Positions 45,901-54,721 of a DNA stretch of 64,000 nucleotides are shown here, one piece after another. A program made the position numbers and the translations under genes. Within the stretch, counting starts at the first letter, position 1, and each line of letters starts with the position of its first letter. The notes beneath the pieces are model-generated. The model saw only the letters and a list, made by a program, of their open reading frames with translations, did not search any database and was not told the origin of the DNA. The stretch is from Neomicrococcus lactis (GTDB taxonomy: Bacteria > Actinomycetota > Actinomycetes > Actinomycetales > Micrococcaceae), in the NCBI RefSeq assembly GCF_014200305.1, contig NZ_JACHBL010000001.1:682001-746000 (forward strand), written 5' to 3'.

Positions 45901-47487
45901 ATGCCCCAGTTCCTGACTCAGCTCACTGATGCGCTCACCCGCGCCGAAGAGTGGCTAGCAAGTCGCCCTGTTTTCCGTCGCATTGCAGGTGGCGATGAGT
46001 CACATGCGGCCGTCGCGATTGCTCAGGGCATCATCGCTTCGATCATGGTCACGTTGGGCTCGTGGGGCGTTGGCTGGCTTGCTTCTGCGCAGAACTCGCT
46101 CTTTGCCCGCACCACGTTCCTGAATCCTCTGCGCGTTGAGCCTTTTGGCGTGATTGCGTGTGCGTGTCTCTTGGCGCTGGGTTCGCTCATTTTGGTTCGC
46201 GCGTGGCTACGACTAGGCCAGCGTTCGGGCAAGGATCACCAGCATTCGGTGCCAGTGATTCGCCGGGCGATCCTGTGGTGGTCGCTGCCCATGTTCTTTT
46301 CATTCCCAATTTTTTCGCGGGACGTGTACTCGTATTTCGCGCAGGGCCGGCTCATGCACTCGCGTCTCAATCCTTACGAGAATTGGGTGTCCCAGCTGCC
46401 GGGTTGGTTCGCGGAGGGTTCGGACGGTCTGTGGGCCGAGTCCGCTAGCCCGTATGGCCCCATCTTCTTGCTGTTCGCTCAGTTCGTCTTCTGGATTTCC
46501 GGCGGTATTCCGGAGATCGGCGTCTTGCTGTTCCGCGTCTTCGCAGTTGCTGGCGTGGCGCTGTGCGTCTGGGTAATTCCGCTACTCGCCGAGCGCCTGA
46601 AATCCAATCCAGGCTGGGCCCTGTGGGTGAGCGTCGCGAACCCCTTGTTCCTACTCATCATGATTCCCGGCGTCCACAATGACTCCTTCATGATGGGGGC
46701 CATTCTGTTGGCATTTTGGTATGGATTACGACGACGCCACGCGGCTTCCGTGATCTGGGCACTGATCGCTATTGGCATCAAGCCGATTGTCTTGATCGGT
46801 TTGCCGTTCTTGGGCCTCTTGATGGCTGGACAGGGTGCTTCATGGGGCCGCCGGATCAAGACGTGGGTGCTGTTGGCACTCAGCGTGGGTGTTGGACTCA
46901 CGATCATGGGAGCCGTGACGCGTCTGTGGTTCGGTTGGATTCCCGGCATGGCGAGCTCCGGCTCCGCAGCCTTTCCTTTTGCACCCATCGGTTTGGTGGG
47001 GCAGGGACTGGGCTGGGTGGCATCGCTCTTCGGTCTGGACCATGCCGTGGTGGCTGGCGTGTTCTATACGCTGTGCCGCGTCCTCGCGGTCTTGTTCATC
47101 CTGTACTTGGCGCTGTTCCGCAATGATCTGCACCCGATGTTAGGCTTCGCATTAGGGCTGAGCGCAGTGGTGCTACTGGCGCCGATTATTCAGCCTTGGT
47201 ACTTGCTGTGGATTGTGCCACTCTTTGCCGTGTACCGCGTGTATCGCGGGCTTATTGAAGAGCTTTTCTTCTTGCTATCCGCGATCCTGGTGCTTGTGGG
47301 AGTGGTGGATCAGCTCAGCGTTGCACAGTGGATTGACTTGACCCTCGTTCGCATCATTACGGGTATCCTAGGTCTCGTCTACATGGCGGTGTTGATCTTC
47401 GTTGATCCGAAGACGCGACATCTGTTCCCGTTCAACCGCTCCTCTTGGCTTCAAGCGCGGCTTAGCGCCACCGAGGAACGCCTCTAG
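45901..47487 (+). CDS. MptB-type alpha-1,6-mannosyltransferase (second of two)
   Basis: This 528-residue polytopic GT-C enzyme is similar along its length to the preceding one. It shows FSRDVYSYFAQGRLMHSRLNPY (catalytic acid region) and SPYGPIFLLFAQFVFWI. The tandem arrangement suggests duplication and possibly successive steps in lipoglycan assembly at the membrane. Its last four bases overlap the convergent MFS gene. Confidence 0.85.
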   Translation: MPQFLTQLTDALTRAEEWLASRPVFRRIAGGDESHAAVAIAQGIIASIMVTLGSWGVGWLASAQNSLFARTTFLNPLRVEPFGVIACACLLALGSLILVRAWLRLGQRSGKDHQHSVPVIRRAILWWSLPMFFSFPIFSRDVYSYFAQGRLMHSRLNPYENWVSQLPGWFAEGSDGLWAESASPYGPIFLLFAQFVFWISGGIPEIGVLLFRVFAVAGVALCVWVIPLLAERLKSNPGWALWVSVANPLFLLIMIPGVHNDSFMMGAILLAFWYGLRRRHAASVIWALIAIGIKPIVLIGLPFLGLLMAGQGASWGRRIKTWVLLALSVGVGLTIMGAVTRLWFGWIPGMASSGSAAFPFAPIGLVGQGLGWVASLFGLDHAVVAGVFYTLCRVLAVLFILYLALFRNDLHPMLGFALGLSAVVLLAPIIQPWYLLWIVPLFAVYRVYRGLIEELFFLLSAILVLVGVVDQLSVAQWIDLTLVRIITGILGLVYMAVLIFVDPKTRHLFPFNRSSWLQARLSATEERL

Positions 47488-48830
47488 GGTGCTGGTGTTT
47501 CGTCTGCTTCGGCAGCGACTTGGCGCTTTCGCCGATTGCCGACAGCCGGGATGAAGATTAGGGACAAGAGCAGTGATAAGGCTGGAAGCCAGAGCCCCGC
47601 AAGAATTCCCCAAGAATGCGCAAAGAGGCCCAAAATTGGAGGACCGGTCAACATGGAGGCATATCCGAATACGGATACCAGCCCCACGCGACGAGCGGAA
47701 TCGGTGGGATGACTTGCAGCAGCAGAGATCCCGAGCGGGAAGCCAAGCGAGACTCCGAGTCCCCACATGACGGCACTCATGAAGAGCGTGAAGACATCGC
47801 TCGAGAAGATGAACAGAGCAATTCCGGCAATTCCTACAATCGTGAGCGCAAGCAGTGCAGCGGCGCGGCCCACGAGGTCCACAAAAGGCCCACCGAGTAG
47901 TCTGCCAACCATCATCGCGCCAACGAACGCGCCATAGACGAGGGCGGCGTCAGCGTCTGGTCGCTGGTGTCCTTCGTGAGCTGCGAGGGCAATCCAGTCG
48001 TTTCCAGCACCTTCAGCAAAGGCCATGAAGAGAATCAGCATGGCGATCATCCAGAGACTGTAGTCGCGTTTCAACGGGGTCGGCGCGGAAAAATGTTCGT
48101 CTAGCGTCAGGGGAGTGACGGTGAATGAATGAGAGGAATTGAGGGCAGGGACTGCCAAGATCGCAATCAAGATTCCCAGCGCAGCGATGATGACGAAGTG
48201 CGCAAAGACGCTGATGTGCTGCATGCCGACAAACCAGCCGATTCCAGCGCCAACGACGTTTCCGAAGCTATAGAAAGCGTGGAGTAGGGGGAGGAAGGTG
48301 CGCTTCAGGCTGCGTTCAATGCGGGCGCCTTCAACGTTCATCAAGACGTCCGTGCAGCTAAGACTCGCTCCATAAAAGAACAGCACAATGCAGACCAGGA
48401 TGACGTTGGCCCAGAGCGTCGCGGCTCCGAGAGCAAAGATGAAAAGTGAAGAGATGAGAACGGTCCAGGCCAGTCCACGCTGGGCACCAAGGGAACTCTG
48501 CACTTTTCTGGCGACTAGGAGGCCGCCAACAGTTCCGGCTGCCATGCAGAACAAGAGAAGACCAATTTGGCTGATGTTGACGGACAAATCACTCTTGACG
48601 ACTGGAAGTCGTGCGACCCACGAGCTAAAGAAGATGCCAAGCAGCGTGAAGATTGCGATGATCGCGCGAACTTCGAAGCGGATGGGGATGGTCGGATCAG
48701 CCGGTGTCGCAGAGCGGTATTTCTCATTTTGAAAGCGCAACAACAGGACGAATCTTAGAATAGAGGTGCGAGACGTAAGTAGGGGGCTCTCATCGGTATT
48801 ACGCGAAGGATTACCGGACATCGATTCCAC
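47484..48830 (-). CDS. MFS transporter
   Basis: This 448-residue major facilitator protein has about 12 membrane helices; residues 1-45 are polar and may be partly untranslated. The opening FFSSWVARLPVVKSDL resembles the YbjJ/FucP-like group, but the substrate is unknown. GTG at 48830 or ATG at 48821 may start it. Its end overlaps the mannosyltransferase end by four bases. Confidence 0.8.
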   Translation of the reverse strand: MESMSGNPSRNTDESPLLTSRTSILRFVLLLRFQNEKYRSATPADPTIPIRFEVRAIIAIFTLLGIFFSSWVARLPVVKSDLSVNISQIGLLLFCMAAGTVGGLLVARKVQSSLGAQRGLAWTVLISSLFIFALGAATLWANVILVCIVLFFYGASLSCTDVLMNVEGARIERSLKRTFLPLLHAFYSFGNVVGAGIGWFVGMQHISVFAHFVIIAALGILIAILAVPALNSSHSFTVTPLTLDEHFSAPTPLKRDYSLWMIAMLILFMAFAEGAGNDWIALAAHEGHQRPDADAALVYGAFVGAMMVGRLLGGPFVDLVGRAAALLALTIVGIAGIALFIFSSDVFTLFMSAVMWGLGVSLGFPLGISAAASHPTDSARRVGLVSVFGYASMLTGPPILGLFAHSWGILAGLWLPALSLLLSLIFIPAVGNRRKRQVAAEADETPAP

Positions 48831-48900
48831 TAAAGGTCCGCCAAGCTGTCGTTTATCTAAGTCGCTTTGACAATATCAGGGTAATTGAACGATCGAATTG

Positions 48901-48977
48901 TGGTGCCCCCGGCGCGGCTCGAACGCGCGACCCGCAGCTTAGAAGGCTGCCGCTCTATCCAACTGAGCTACGGAGGC
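48901..48977 (-). tRNA. tRNA-Arg (anticodon TCT)
   Basis: The 5' end is GCCTCCGTAGCTCAG, the anticodon loop CTTCTAA in a GCAGC/GCTGC stem reads AGA, and the 3' end has CCA encoded (bases 48901-48903 on the plus strand read TGG). Confidence 0.95.
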
Positions 48978-49149
48978 CAGTGCCAAAGGCACCCGTACAT
49001 TGTAGAACATCACGCACAGGTCTTTGACACTTCGTGAGTTCTCGTGAGTTATCCCCAAAAACTGCCGTCCTCCCAAACGCCGTGCTGACCGCTTCGCAGA
49101 CTGGTCATGTACCGCAAAACGTGCGGCGACAACTTGAGAGGAAAAAGCA

Positions 49150-49671
49150 ATGAGTGAAGTGATGACGGTCCGCGGTTTCGTCGCGACGGATCCACGGTTG
49201 AAGAAGCTTGAAAACGGAACAGATGCCACTGACTTCCGGTTGGCCTGCAGCGAGCGCTGGTTTGATCGCGAGAAGAACGAATGGGTGGACGGCCAGACCA
49301 ACTGGTTCTCTGTCACGGCCTACCGTGAGCTCGCAAAGAACTCGGTGTCGAGCATCAAGAAGGGTGAAAAGGTCATTGTGGTGGGACGGCTCAAAGTGCG
49401 TACCTTCACGCGTGAAGACTCAACCGTTGGCGCCTACGTCGGCTTGGAAGCCCAATCCATTGGCCATGACCTCACGTGGGCCAGTAGCGCCGTGATTCAT
49501 AAGTCCTATCCACCGAAGTCATCCAACGACACAACTCAAGCGTCTAGCCCAGAGAGCGCCGGCGCTGCAGAAGAAGGAAACAGCATCACTGCTGAAGAAG
49601 AGTTGTGTGCCGACGCCGACCAACAGTTCGAAGCGGAGGACACCGACGATCGTGAATTGGCCATGCGCTGA
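49150..49671 (+). CDS. ssb: Single-stranded DNA-binding protein, second type
   Basis: This 173-residue SSB has one OB fold (about residues 3-110: TVRGFVATDPRL, DFRLACSERWF, NWFSVTAYRELAKN, VGRLKVRTF). The C-terminal tail is acidic but ends DDRELAMR rather than the usual DDDIPF tip, so it may not bind partner proteins like the main SSB does. Streptomyces SsbB also lacks the tip. The ATG at 49150 has GAGAGG upstream. Confidence 0.88.
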   Translation: MSEVMTVRGFVATDPRLKKLENGTDATDFRLACSERWFDREKNEWVDGQTNWFSVTAYRELAKNSVSSIKKGEKVIVVGRLKVRTFTREDSTVGAYVGLEAQSIGHDLTWASSAVIHKSYPPKSSNDTTQASSPESAGAAEEGNSITAEEELCADADQQFEAEDTDDRELAMR

Positions 49672-49715
49672 ACCCGCCTAGGCGGTCCTGCCCGTCACCA
49701 GAAAAGGGCTAAAAA

Positions 49716-49814
49716 GTCTTTCAAACCGGGGTGAGAACGAATTCACCAGGCCGGAGTGACCGTAAAACGCTCTCTAATAGGCTGCCGAATACAACTAACC
49801 CCGGTTTGGAAGAT
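49716..49814 (+). promoter_or_regulatory. Long-range inverted repeat in the ettA leader
   Basis: A 17-bp stem can form between 49716-49732 and 49798-49814, with 15 Watson-Crick and 2 G-U pairs, enclosing 65 bases. The second arm ends 12 bases before the ettA start and seven bases before its GAAGG site, so folding could influence translation or read-through. It matches no leader family that I recognise. Confidence 0.5.
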
Positions 49815-49826
49815 AGCCTAGAAGGC

Positions 49827-51509
49827 ATGGCCGAATTTATTTACACCATGACCAAGGCGCGCAAAGCTGTTGGCGACAAGGTCATCCTTGACGATGTGAG
49901 CATGTCGTTCTTCCCTGGCGCCAAAATTGGCGTTGTGGGTCCGAACGGTGCTGGTAAGTCGACGATCCTTAAGATCATGGCGGGACTCGATACCCCGTCC
50001 AACGGTGAAGCACGTTTGAGCCCCGGATACTCCGTGGGAATCTTGCTGCAGGAACCACCTCTCAATGAGGAAAAGACTGTTCTTGGCAACGTCCAAGAAG
50101 GCGTGGGCGAGATCTACGAAAAGATCACTCGCTACAACGAGATCTCGGAAGAGATGACCCAGCCCGATGCTGACTTTGATGCTCTCTTGGAAGAGATGGG
50201 CAAGCTTCAGGAAGCAATCGACGCCGCTGACGCGTGGGACATCGATTCCCAGCTCGAGCAGGCAATGGACGCGTTGCGTTGCCCGCCAGGGGATAGCCCA
50301 GTCACCAACCTTTCCGGTGGTGAACGCCGTCGCGTTGCTTTGTGCAAGCTTTTGCTGCAGAAGCCTGACTTGTTGCTCCTCGATGAGCCTACTAACCACT
50401 TGGACGCCGAGTCCGTGTTGTGGCTCGAACAGCACTTGCAATCCTACCCGGGCGCTGTCCTTGCCGTCACCCACGACCGGTACTTCCTCGACCACGTCGC
50501 GGAATGGATCGCTGAAGTGGACCGCGGCAAGTTGCACCCATACGAGGGCAACTACTCGACCTACCTTGAGAAGAAGCGCGAACGTCTTGCAATCCAGGGC
50601 AAGAAGGATCAGAAGCTCGCAAAGCGACTCGCTGACGAACTCGACTGGGTGCGCTCCAACTCCAAGGGTCGCCAGACCAAGTCGAAGGCTCGTTTGGCAC
50701 GCTACGAAGAGATGGCTGCCGAGGCGGAGAAGACTCGCAAGCTCGACTTCGAAGAGATCCAGATTCCACCAGGACCACGTCTTGGCTCTCTGGTGATCGA
50801 AGCCAAGAACTTGCAGAAGGGCTTCGACGATCGCACCTTGATCGACGGACTCTCCTTCACGTTGCCACGCAACGGCATCGTCGGCGTTATCGGCCCGAAC
50901 GGTGTGGGTAAGTCGACGCTCTTCAAGACCATTGTTGGACTTGAAGAACTCGACGGCGGCGACCTGCGCGTTGGTGAAACGGTCAAGATTTCTTACGTTG
51001 ACCAGAACCGCGCCGGCATCGACCCAGACAAGTCCCTGTGGGAAGTTGTCTCCGACGGTCTCGACTACATCAACGTTGGACAGGTTGAAATGCCGTCCCG
51101 CGCTTACGTTTCTGCGTTCGGCTTCAAGGGCCCAGATCAGCAGAAGCGCGCTGGCGTGCTCTCCGGTGGTGAGCGTAACCGCTTGAACCTCGCGTTGACC
51201 CTCAAGCAGGGTGGAAACCTCTTGCTCCTTGACGAACCGACTAACGACCTCGACGTGGAAACTCTTTCCTCGCTCGAAAACGCGTTGCTCGAATTCCCGG
51301 GCTGCGCCGTCGTGATTTCCCACGACCGTTGGTTCCTTGACCGAGTGGCTACCCACATCCTCGCGTACGAAGGCACCGAGGAAAACCCGGCCAACTGGTA
51401 CTGGTTCGAGGGTAACTTCGAGTCGTACGAGCAGAACAAGATTGAGCGACTCGGCCCAGACGCGGCGAAGCCTCACCGCGTGACGCACCGCCGGTTGACC
51501 CGCGACTAA
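49827..51509 (+). CDS. ettA: Energy-dependent translational throttle protein EttA (ABC-F)
   Basis: This 560-residue ABC-F ATPase binds the ribosome E site and gates the first elongation steps according to ATP/ADP. Two ABC domains carry Walker A GPNGAGKST and GPNGVGKST, signatures LSGGERRR and LSGGERNR, and Walker B LLLLDEPTNHLD and LLLLDEPTNDLD. The linker (P-site interaction motif) lies between about residues 250 and 315. The MAEFIYTMTK start at 49827 is the family start, with GAAGG upstream; the frame is open farther upstream without similarity. Confidence 0.96.
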   Translation: MAEFIYTMTKARKAVGDKVILDDVSMSFFPGAKIGVVGPNGAGKSTILKIMAGLDTPSNGEARLSPGYSVGILLQEPPLNEEKTVLGNVQEGVGEIYEKITRYNEISEEMTQPDADFDALLEEMGKLQEAIDAADAWDIDSQLEQAMDALRCPPGDSPVTNLSGGERRRVALCKLLLQKPDLLLLDEPTNHLDAESVLWLEQHLQSYPGAVLAVTHDRYFLDHVAEWIAEVDRGKLHPYEGNYSTYLEKKRERLAIQGKKDQKLAKRLADELDWVRSNSKGRQTKSKARLARYEEMAAEAEKTRKLDFEEIQIPPGPRLGSLVIEAKNLQKGFDDRTLIDGLSFTLPRNGIVGVIGPNGVGKSTLFKTIVGLEELDGGDLRVGETVKISYVDQNRAGIDPDKSLWEVVSDGLDYINVGQVEMPSRAYVSAFGFKGPDQQKRAGVLSGGERNRLNLALTLKQGGNLLLLDEPTNDLDVETLSSLENALLEFPGCAVVISHDRWFLDRVATHILAYEGTEENPANWYWFEGNFESYEQNKIERLGPDAAKPHRVTHRRLTRD

Positions 51510-51549
51510 GCGCGAAACCAACGGTTGGCTGAAGTAGCCAACTAAGAGC

Positions 51550-51595
51550 AAGGCCCACAGGAGCATCGGTTCAACCGAATCCTGTGGGCCTTTTG
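51550..51595. terminator. Bidirectional terminator between ettA and tesB
   Basis: AAGGCCCACAGGA (51550-51562) pairs with TCCTGTGGGCCTT (51580-51592); an inner TCGGTT/AACCGA helix tops the stem. TTTTG follows. Confidence 0.93.
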
Positions 51596-51635
51596 CTGTC
51601 TGCAGCGTATTTTTGGTGCCGAATTAGATGCCGGC

Positions 51636-52550
51636 TTACTCGCCGGTGGCTTGTTCCTGCTCATCGGAAAGCTGAGGGATGCGAATCATGCCTTCCTGGG
51701 CAACCGTTGCCAACAATTCACCGTTGCGGGAGAAGATACGTCCCGTTCCCAAACCTCGTGCCTCGGAAGCGCTCGGCGATTCCTGCACATAGAGCATCCA
51801 CTCATCGACGGCCACAGGGCGGTGCCACCACATCGCGTGGTCCAAGGACGCAATGCTCATGCCCGGCGTGGTCCACACCAGCTTGTGGCGACGCATGACT
51901 GACTCGAGCAGCGTGTAGTCAGATGCGTACGCGAGAGCAGCGCGGTGAACTGCCTGCGGTGTACCGGCTGGCAGGGGATCGCGAGTCTTGATCCACACCA
52001 CGGTGCCTGCGAACGGATCGGCCGCAGGCTTGAAGAAGATTGGCTCGTCCACATAACGGAAGTCGAAAGGACGGTTCTCGCGCCAGTCCTTCGCCATCGG
52101 GTGGTCAATTCCCTCAAGCCACTTGGACGCAGTCGGCAAAGTCTCCGGATCCGGAATGTTGGAGGGGAAATCCATCTGGTGCTCAATGCCAACGGCAGGC
52201 ACCTCGAAGGACGCGATCATCGAGAGGATCGGCACACCATCTTGATAAGCGTGAACCCGGCGAGCTGAAAAGGATCGGCCATCGCGCAAGCGCTGCACGC
52301 CGAAGGTGATGGGCTTGGAAATATCGCCTGGGCGAAGGAAGTAACCATGCAATGAGTGAATGGCACGGTCTTCCTGAACCGTACGCGAGGCCGCAACTAC
52401 CGACTGGCCCAATACTTGGCCACCGAAAACGCGACGGTTCGGTTGTTTTGGCGAGTGACCTACGAAGATGTCTTCGTCGGTGCGCGCTTCAGGATCTCCA
52501 TCTACATCCAAAAGATCGATGAGTCGTTCTGTTGGATTCATATCCGACAC
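51636..52550 (-). CDS. tesB: Acyl-CoA thioesterase II
   Basis: This 304-residue double-hotdog thioesterase hydrolyses acyl-CoA to fatty acid and CoA. The N-terminal hotdog includes RRVFGGQVLGQSVVAA and HSLHGYFLRPGD; the C-terminal hotdog holds YASDYTLLESVM and LDHAMWWHRP, including the catalytic Asp. The GTG at 52550 has AAGGAG nine bases before it, better than the ATG at 52541. It is divergent from an unknown gene. Confidence 0.93.
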   Translation of the reverse strand: MSDMNPTERLIDLLDVDGDPEARTDEDIFVGHSPKQPNRRVFGGQVLGQSVVAASRTVQEDRAIHSLHGYFLRPGDISKPITFGVQRLRDGRSFSARRVHAYQDGVPILSMIASFEVPAVGIEHQMDFPSNIPDPETLPTASKWLEGIDHPMAKDWRENRPFDFRYVDEPIFFKPAADPFAGTVVWIKTRDPLPAGTPQAVHRAALAYASDYTLLESVMRRHKLVWTTPGMSIASLDHAMWWHRPVAVDEWMLYVQESPSASEARGLGTGRIFSRNGELLATVAQEGMIRIPQLSDEQEQATGE

Positions 52551-52676
52551 TATTTCGCTCCTTGCAGCTCAAACTACCTCGCGAGGCACAACACTTTCCC
52601 TAGAGATTATCCGTGGGATCCAGTGTCACCAAACATATTCACCGAGGACGTCGTCAACTGGTGGCAAGATTGAGGG

Positions 52677-53387
52677 GTGCCTTTCCCAAATCTCGAGTTC
52701 ATCGACTCCGAATCCGTCCGTGACCTCGGTCAATTTCTCGCCCGTGCTCGTTCCATCAATGATGACGGCGTCATGCTTCAAACGGTCGGAACCGCGCTAG
52801 CAACCTATGTTCCGCTTCTTTCCGTGGGCAACTTTGGCCTTCAATTACTGGGAAAGAACGACGACGCAGCTTCAGCAGGAGAGCAACCAACGGACGCGAT
52901 GCTCCTGTTGGGCATGCGAGTTTCTCGACTGGCTCGCGATCATGAGAGCCAGATTGGTGTTTACAGCATCGGCGATATTACGGATAGAACTGCACGGTTG
53001 GATGATCCGGTGTCTGCCGGTGCAGCGCCGGTCATCCCCGCTCCACCCGCAGAAAAGGTGGCATCATGGGCTCGACATGTTCCACCTCGCAGTGGCTGGG
53101 AACTGGTAGCGGAATTCTCAAGCGAGGAAATCGAAGAGCACGCAAATCAGGCGATTGAAGCGGTTGCGAAAGCTTTGCCCGCGAACCCGGGCGGCGCCGT
53201 CGTACAAACTGTGCGTGAACGCATTTGGACTTCCCGGCTGGAACAAACCTCGCTTGCGCTGGGAGCCGCAATCGCCATGAAAACTCTGGGATTCCTCACG
53301 CCCGGGGAGCCGGTGAGGCACACACGAACTGGTGCATGGCAGCGGTTGAGCGCCAGCAAGGGTCACGTGCTGGTTTTCTCGCGTTAA
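52677..53387 (+). CDS. Conserved hypothetical protein
   Basis: This 236-residue protein (FPNLEFIDSESVRDLGQFL) is not recognised. It is soluble, mixed alpha/beta in appearance, without a signal peptide or metal motif. The residue content is typical of a true coding gene, and it is placed 126 bp from tesB with its own start at GTG 52677. The family may be actinobacterial. Nothing in the sequence indicates a function. Confidence 0.75.
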   Translation: MPFPNLEFIDSESVRDLGQFLARARSINDDGVMLQTVGTALATYVPLLSVGNFGLQLLGKNDDAASAGEQPTDAMLLLGMRVSRLARDHESQIGVYSIGDITDRTARLDDPVSAGAAPVIPAPPAEKVASWARHVPPRSGWELVAEFSSEEIEEHANQAIEAVAKALPANPGGAVVQTVRERIWTSRLEQTSLALGAAIAMKTLGFLTPGEPVRHTRTGAWQRLSASKGHVLVFSR

Positions 53388-53432
53388 CCGGGAATTCGCC
53401 TAGATTTTTCTTCGCGCAAGTAGCTTTCGATC

Positions 53433-54662
53433 ATGCGTAAATCACTCACCGCCGCTGTAGCGGCGTCTCTCGTACTGTCCGTTCCTTTCGCCGCAACCGC
53501 TGCATCCGCGGCACCTACAAACAAGAATGCCGAGAAATCTGCTGCCAAAGCTGACCAGCAGCAGTCTCTCAAGGTCGCTACCTATAACTCGTCGCTCAAC
53601 CGGAATGCCGAAGGCGATCTGGTTCGCGATTTGTCGACCCCAGACAATGTGCAGGCTAAGGCTGTGGCTGAAGTGATCCAGATGAATCAGCCAGACGTGC
53701 TGCTCATCAACGAATTCGACTACGACGCCGAACACCGTGCCGCAGATTTGTTCCGCACTCATTACCTTGCAGTCTCTCAAAACGGTCAGCCAACCGCAGA
53801 TTACCCGTACGTGTACACCGCGCCGGTGAACACCGGTGTGCCTTCGGGTTTTGATTTGAACAACAACGGCGCTGTGGCCGGTGGTGACGATGCGTGGGGA
53901 TTCGGACTGTTCCCCGGTCAGTACGGCATGGTGGTCTACTCGAAGTATCCGATCCTCGAAGATCAGGTGCGCACCTTCCAGAACTTCCTGTGGAAGGACA
54001 TGCCAAACCACGCCATCCCTGAGAACTGGTACTCCGCGCAAGAGCTCGAGCAGTTCCCTCTGTCTTCCAAGAGCCACTGGGACATCCCGGTTCAGGTGGA
54101 CAACAAGGTAGTCCACGCGCTGACCTCGCACCCGACCCCACCCACCTTCGACGGTCCCGAGGACCGCAATGGCCGCCGCAACCATGACGAAATCCGGTTC
54201 TGGGCTGACTACGTCGCCACCTCCAAGAAGCAGTCGTCATACATCTACGACGACAACGGAGAGTTCGGCGGACTCAAGGCTGGCGAGCGCTTCGTGATCC
54301 TTGGCGATCAGAACGCGGATCCGAAGGATGGAGATTCGTTGGATCAGGCGATTCAGCAGTTGCTCAACCACAACCGTATTCAGGATCCGTTGCCAACGTC
54401 CGAGGGTGGCCCGGAAGCGGCAGTCTTGCAGAACGGCGCAAACCTGACTCATGAGGCTGATCCTGCCTATGACACGGCTGACTTCGCAGATGGCGCTCCG
54501 GGCAACTTGCGTGCCGACTACGTTTTGCCATCTCGCAATTTGGTAGTTGAGGATGCCGGCGTTTTCTGGCCTAAGAAGGGCGAGCCTGGCTCAGAGCTAA
54601 CTGGCGAATACCCGTTCCCGACGTCCGATCACCGCTTGGTGTGGGTTGAAATCAAGAAGTAG
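53433..54662 (+). CDS. Secreted endonuclease/exonuclease/phosphatase-fold protein
   Basis: This 409-residue exported protein has a signal peptide ending ATAASAAP (about residue 27). The EEP fold motifs are visible: LKVATYNSSLNRN, PDVLLINEFD (metal Glu), FVILGDQNADPKDGDS (Asp/Asn) and FPTSDHRLVWVEI (terminal Asp-His). It is a phosphoesterase of the DNase I-like superfamily; the substrate, such as extracellular DNA, nucleotides or a phosphorylated polyol, is not known. The ATG at 53433 is the only fit to the signal peptide. Confidence 0.85.
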   Translation: MRKSLTAAVAASLVLSVPFAATAASAAPTNKNAEKSAAKADQQQSLKVATYNSSLNRNAEGDLVRDLSTPDNVQAKAVAEVIQMNQPDVLLINEFDYDAEHRAADLFRTHYLAVSQNGQPTADYPYVYTAPVNTGVPSGFDLNNNGAVAGGDDAWGFGLFPGQYGMVVYSKYPILEDQVRTFQNFLWKDMPNHAIPENWYSAQELEQFPLSSKSHWDIPVQVDNKVVHALTSHPTPPTFDGPEDRNGRRNHDEIRFWADYVATSKKQSSYIYDDNGEFGGLKAGERFVILGDQNADPKDGDSLDQAIQQLLNHNRIQDPLPTSEGGPEAAVLQNGANLTHEADPAYDTADFADGAPGNLRADYVLPSRNLVVEDAGVFWPKKGEPGSELTGEYPFPTSDHRLVWVEIKK

Positions 54663-54678
54663 TTCAGCACCTTAAACC

Positions 54679-54721
54679 AAAAGCTGCGGAGGTCCTCGCC
54701 ATGAGAACCTCCGCAGCTTTT
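54679..54721. terminator. Bidirectional terminator between EEP gene and glbO
   Basis: AAAAGCTGCGGAGGT (54679-54693) pairs perfectly with ACCTCCGCAGCTTTT (54707-54721) around 13 bases. A and T runs serve both directions. It touches the glbO stop. Confidence 0.93.

Noticed and set aside
49716-49826. tRNA-like or T-box element in the ettA leader
   Set aside because: No cloverleaf, T-box sequence or specifier loop can be drawn; only the long stem is supported.
49818-51566. Minus-strand open frame of 582 codons opposite ettA
   Set aside because: Both ABC domains are clearly encoded on the plus strand; the minus frame lacks any motif and runs through the terminator.
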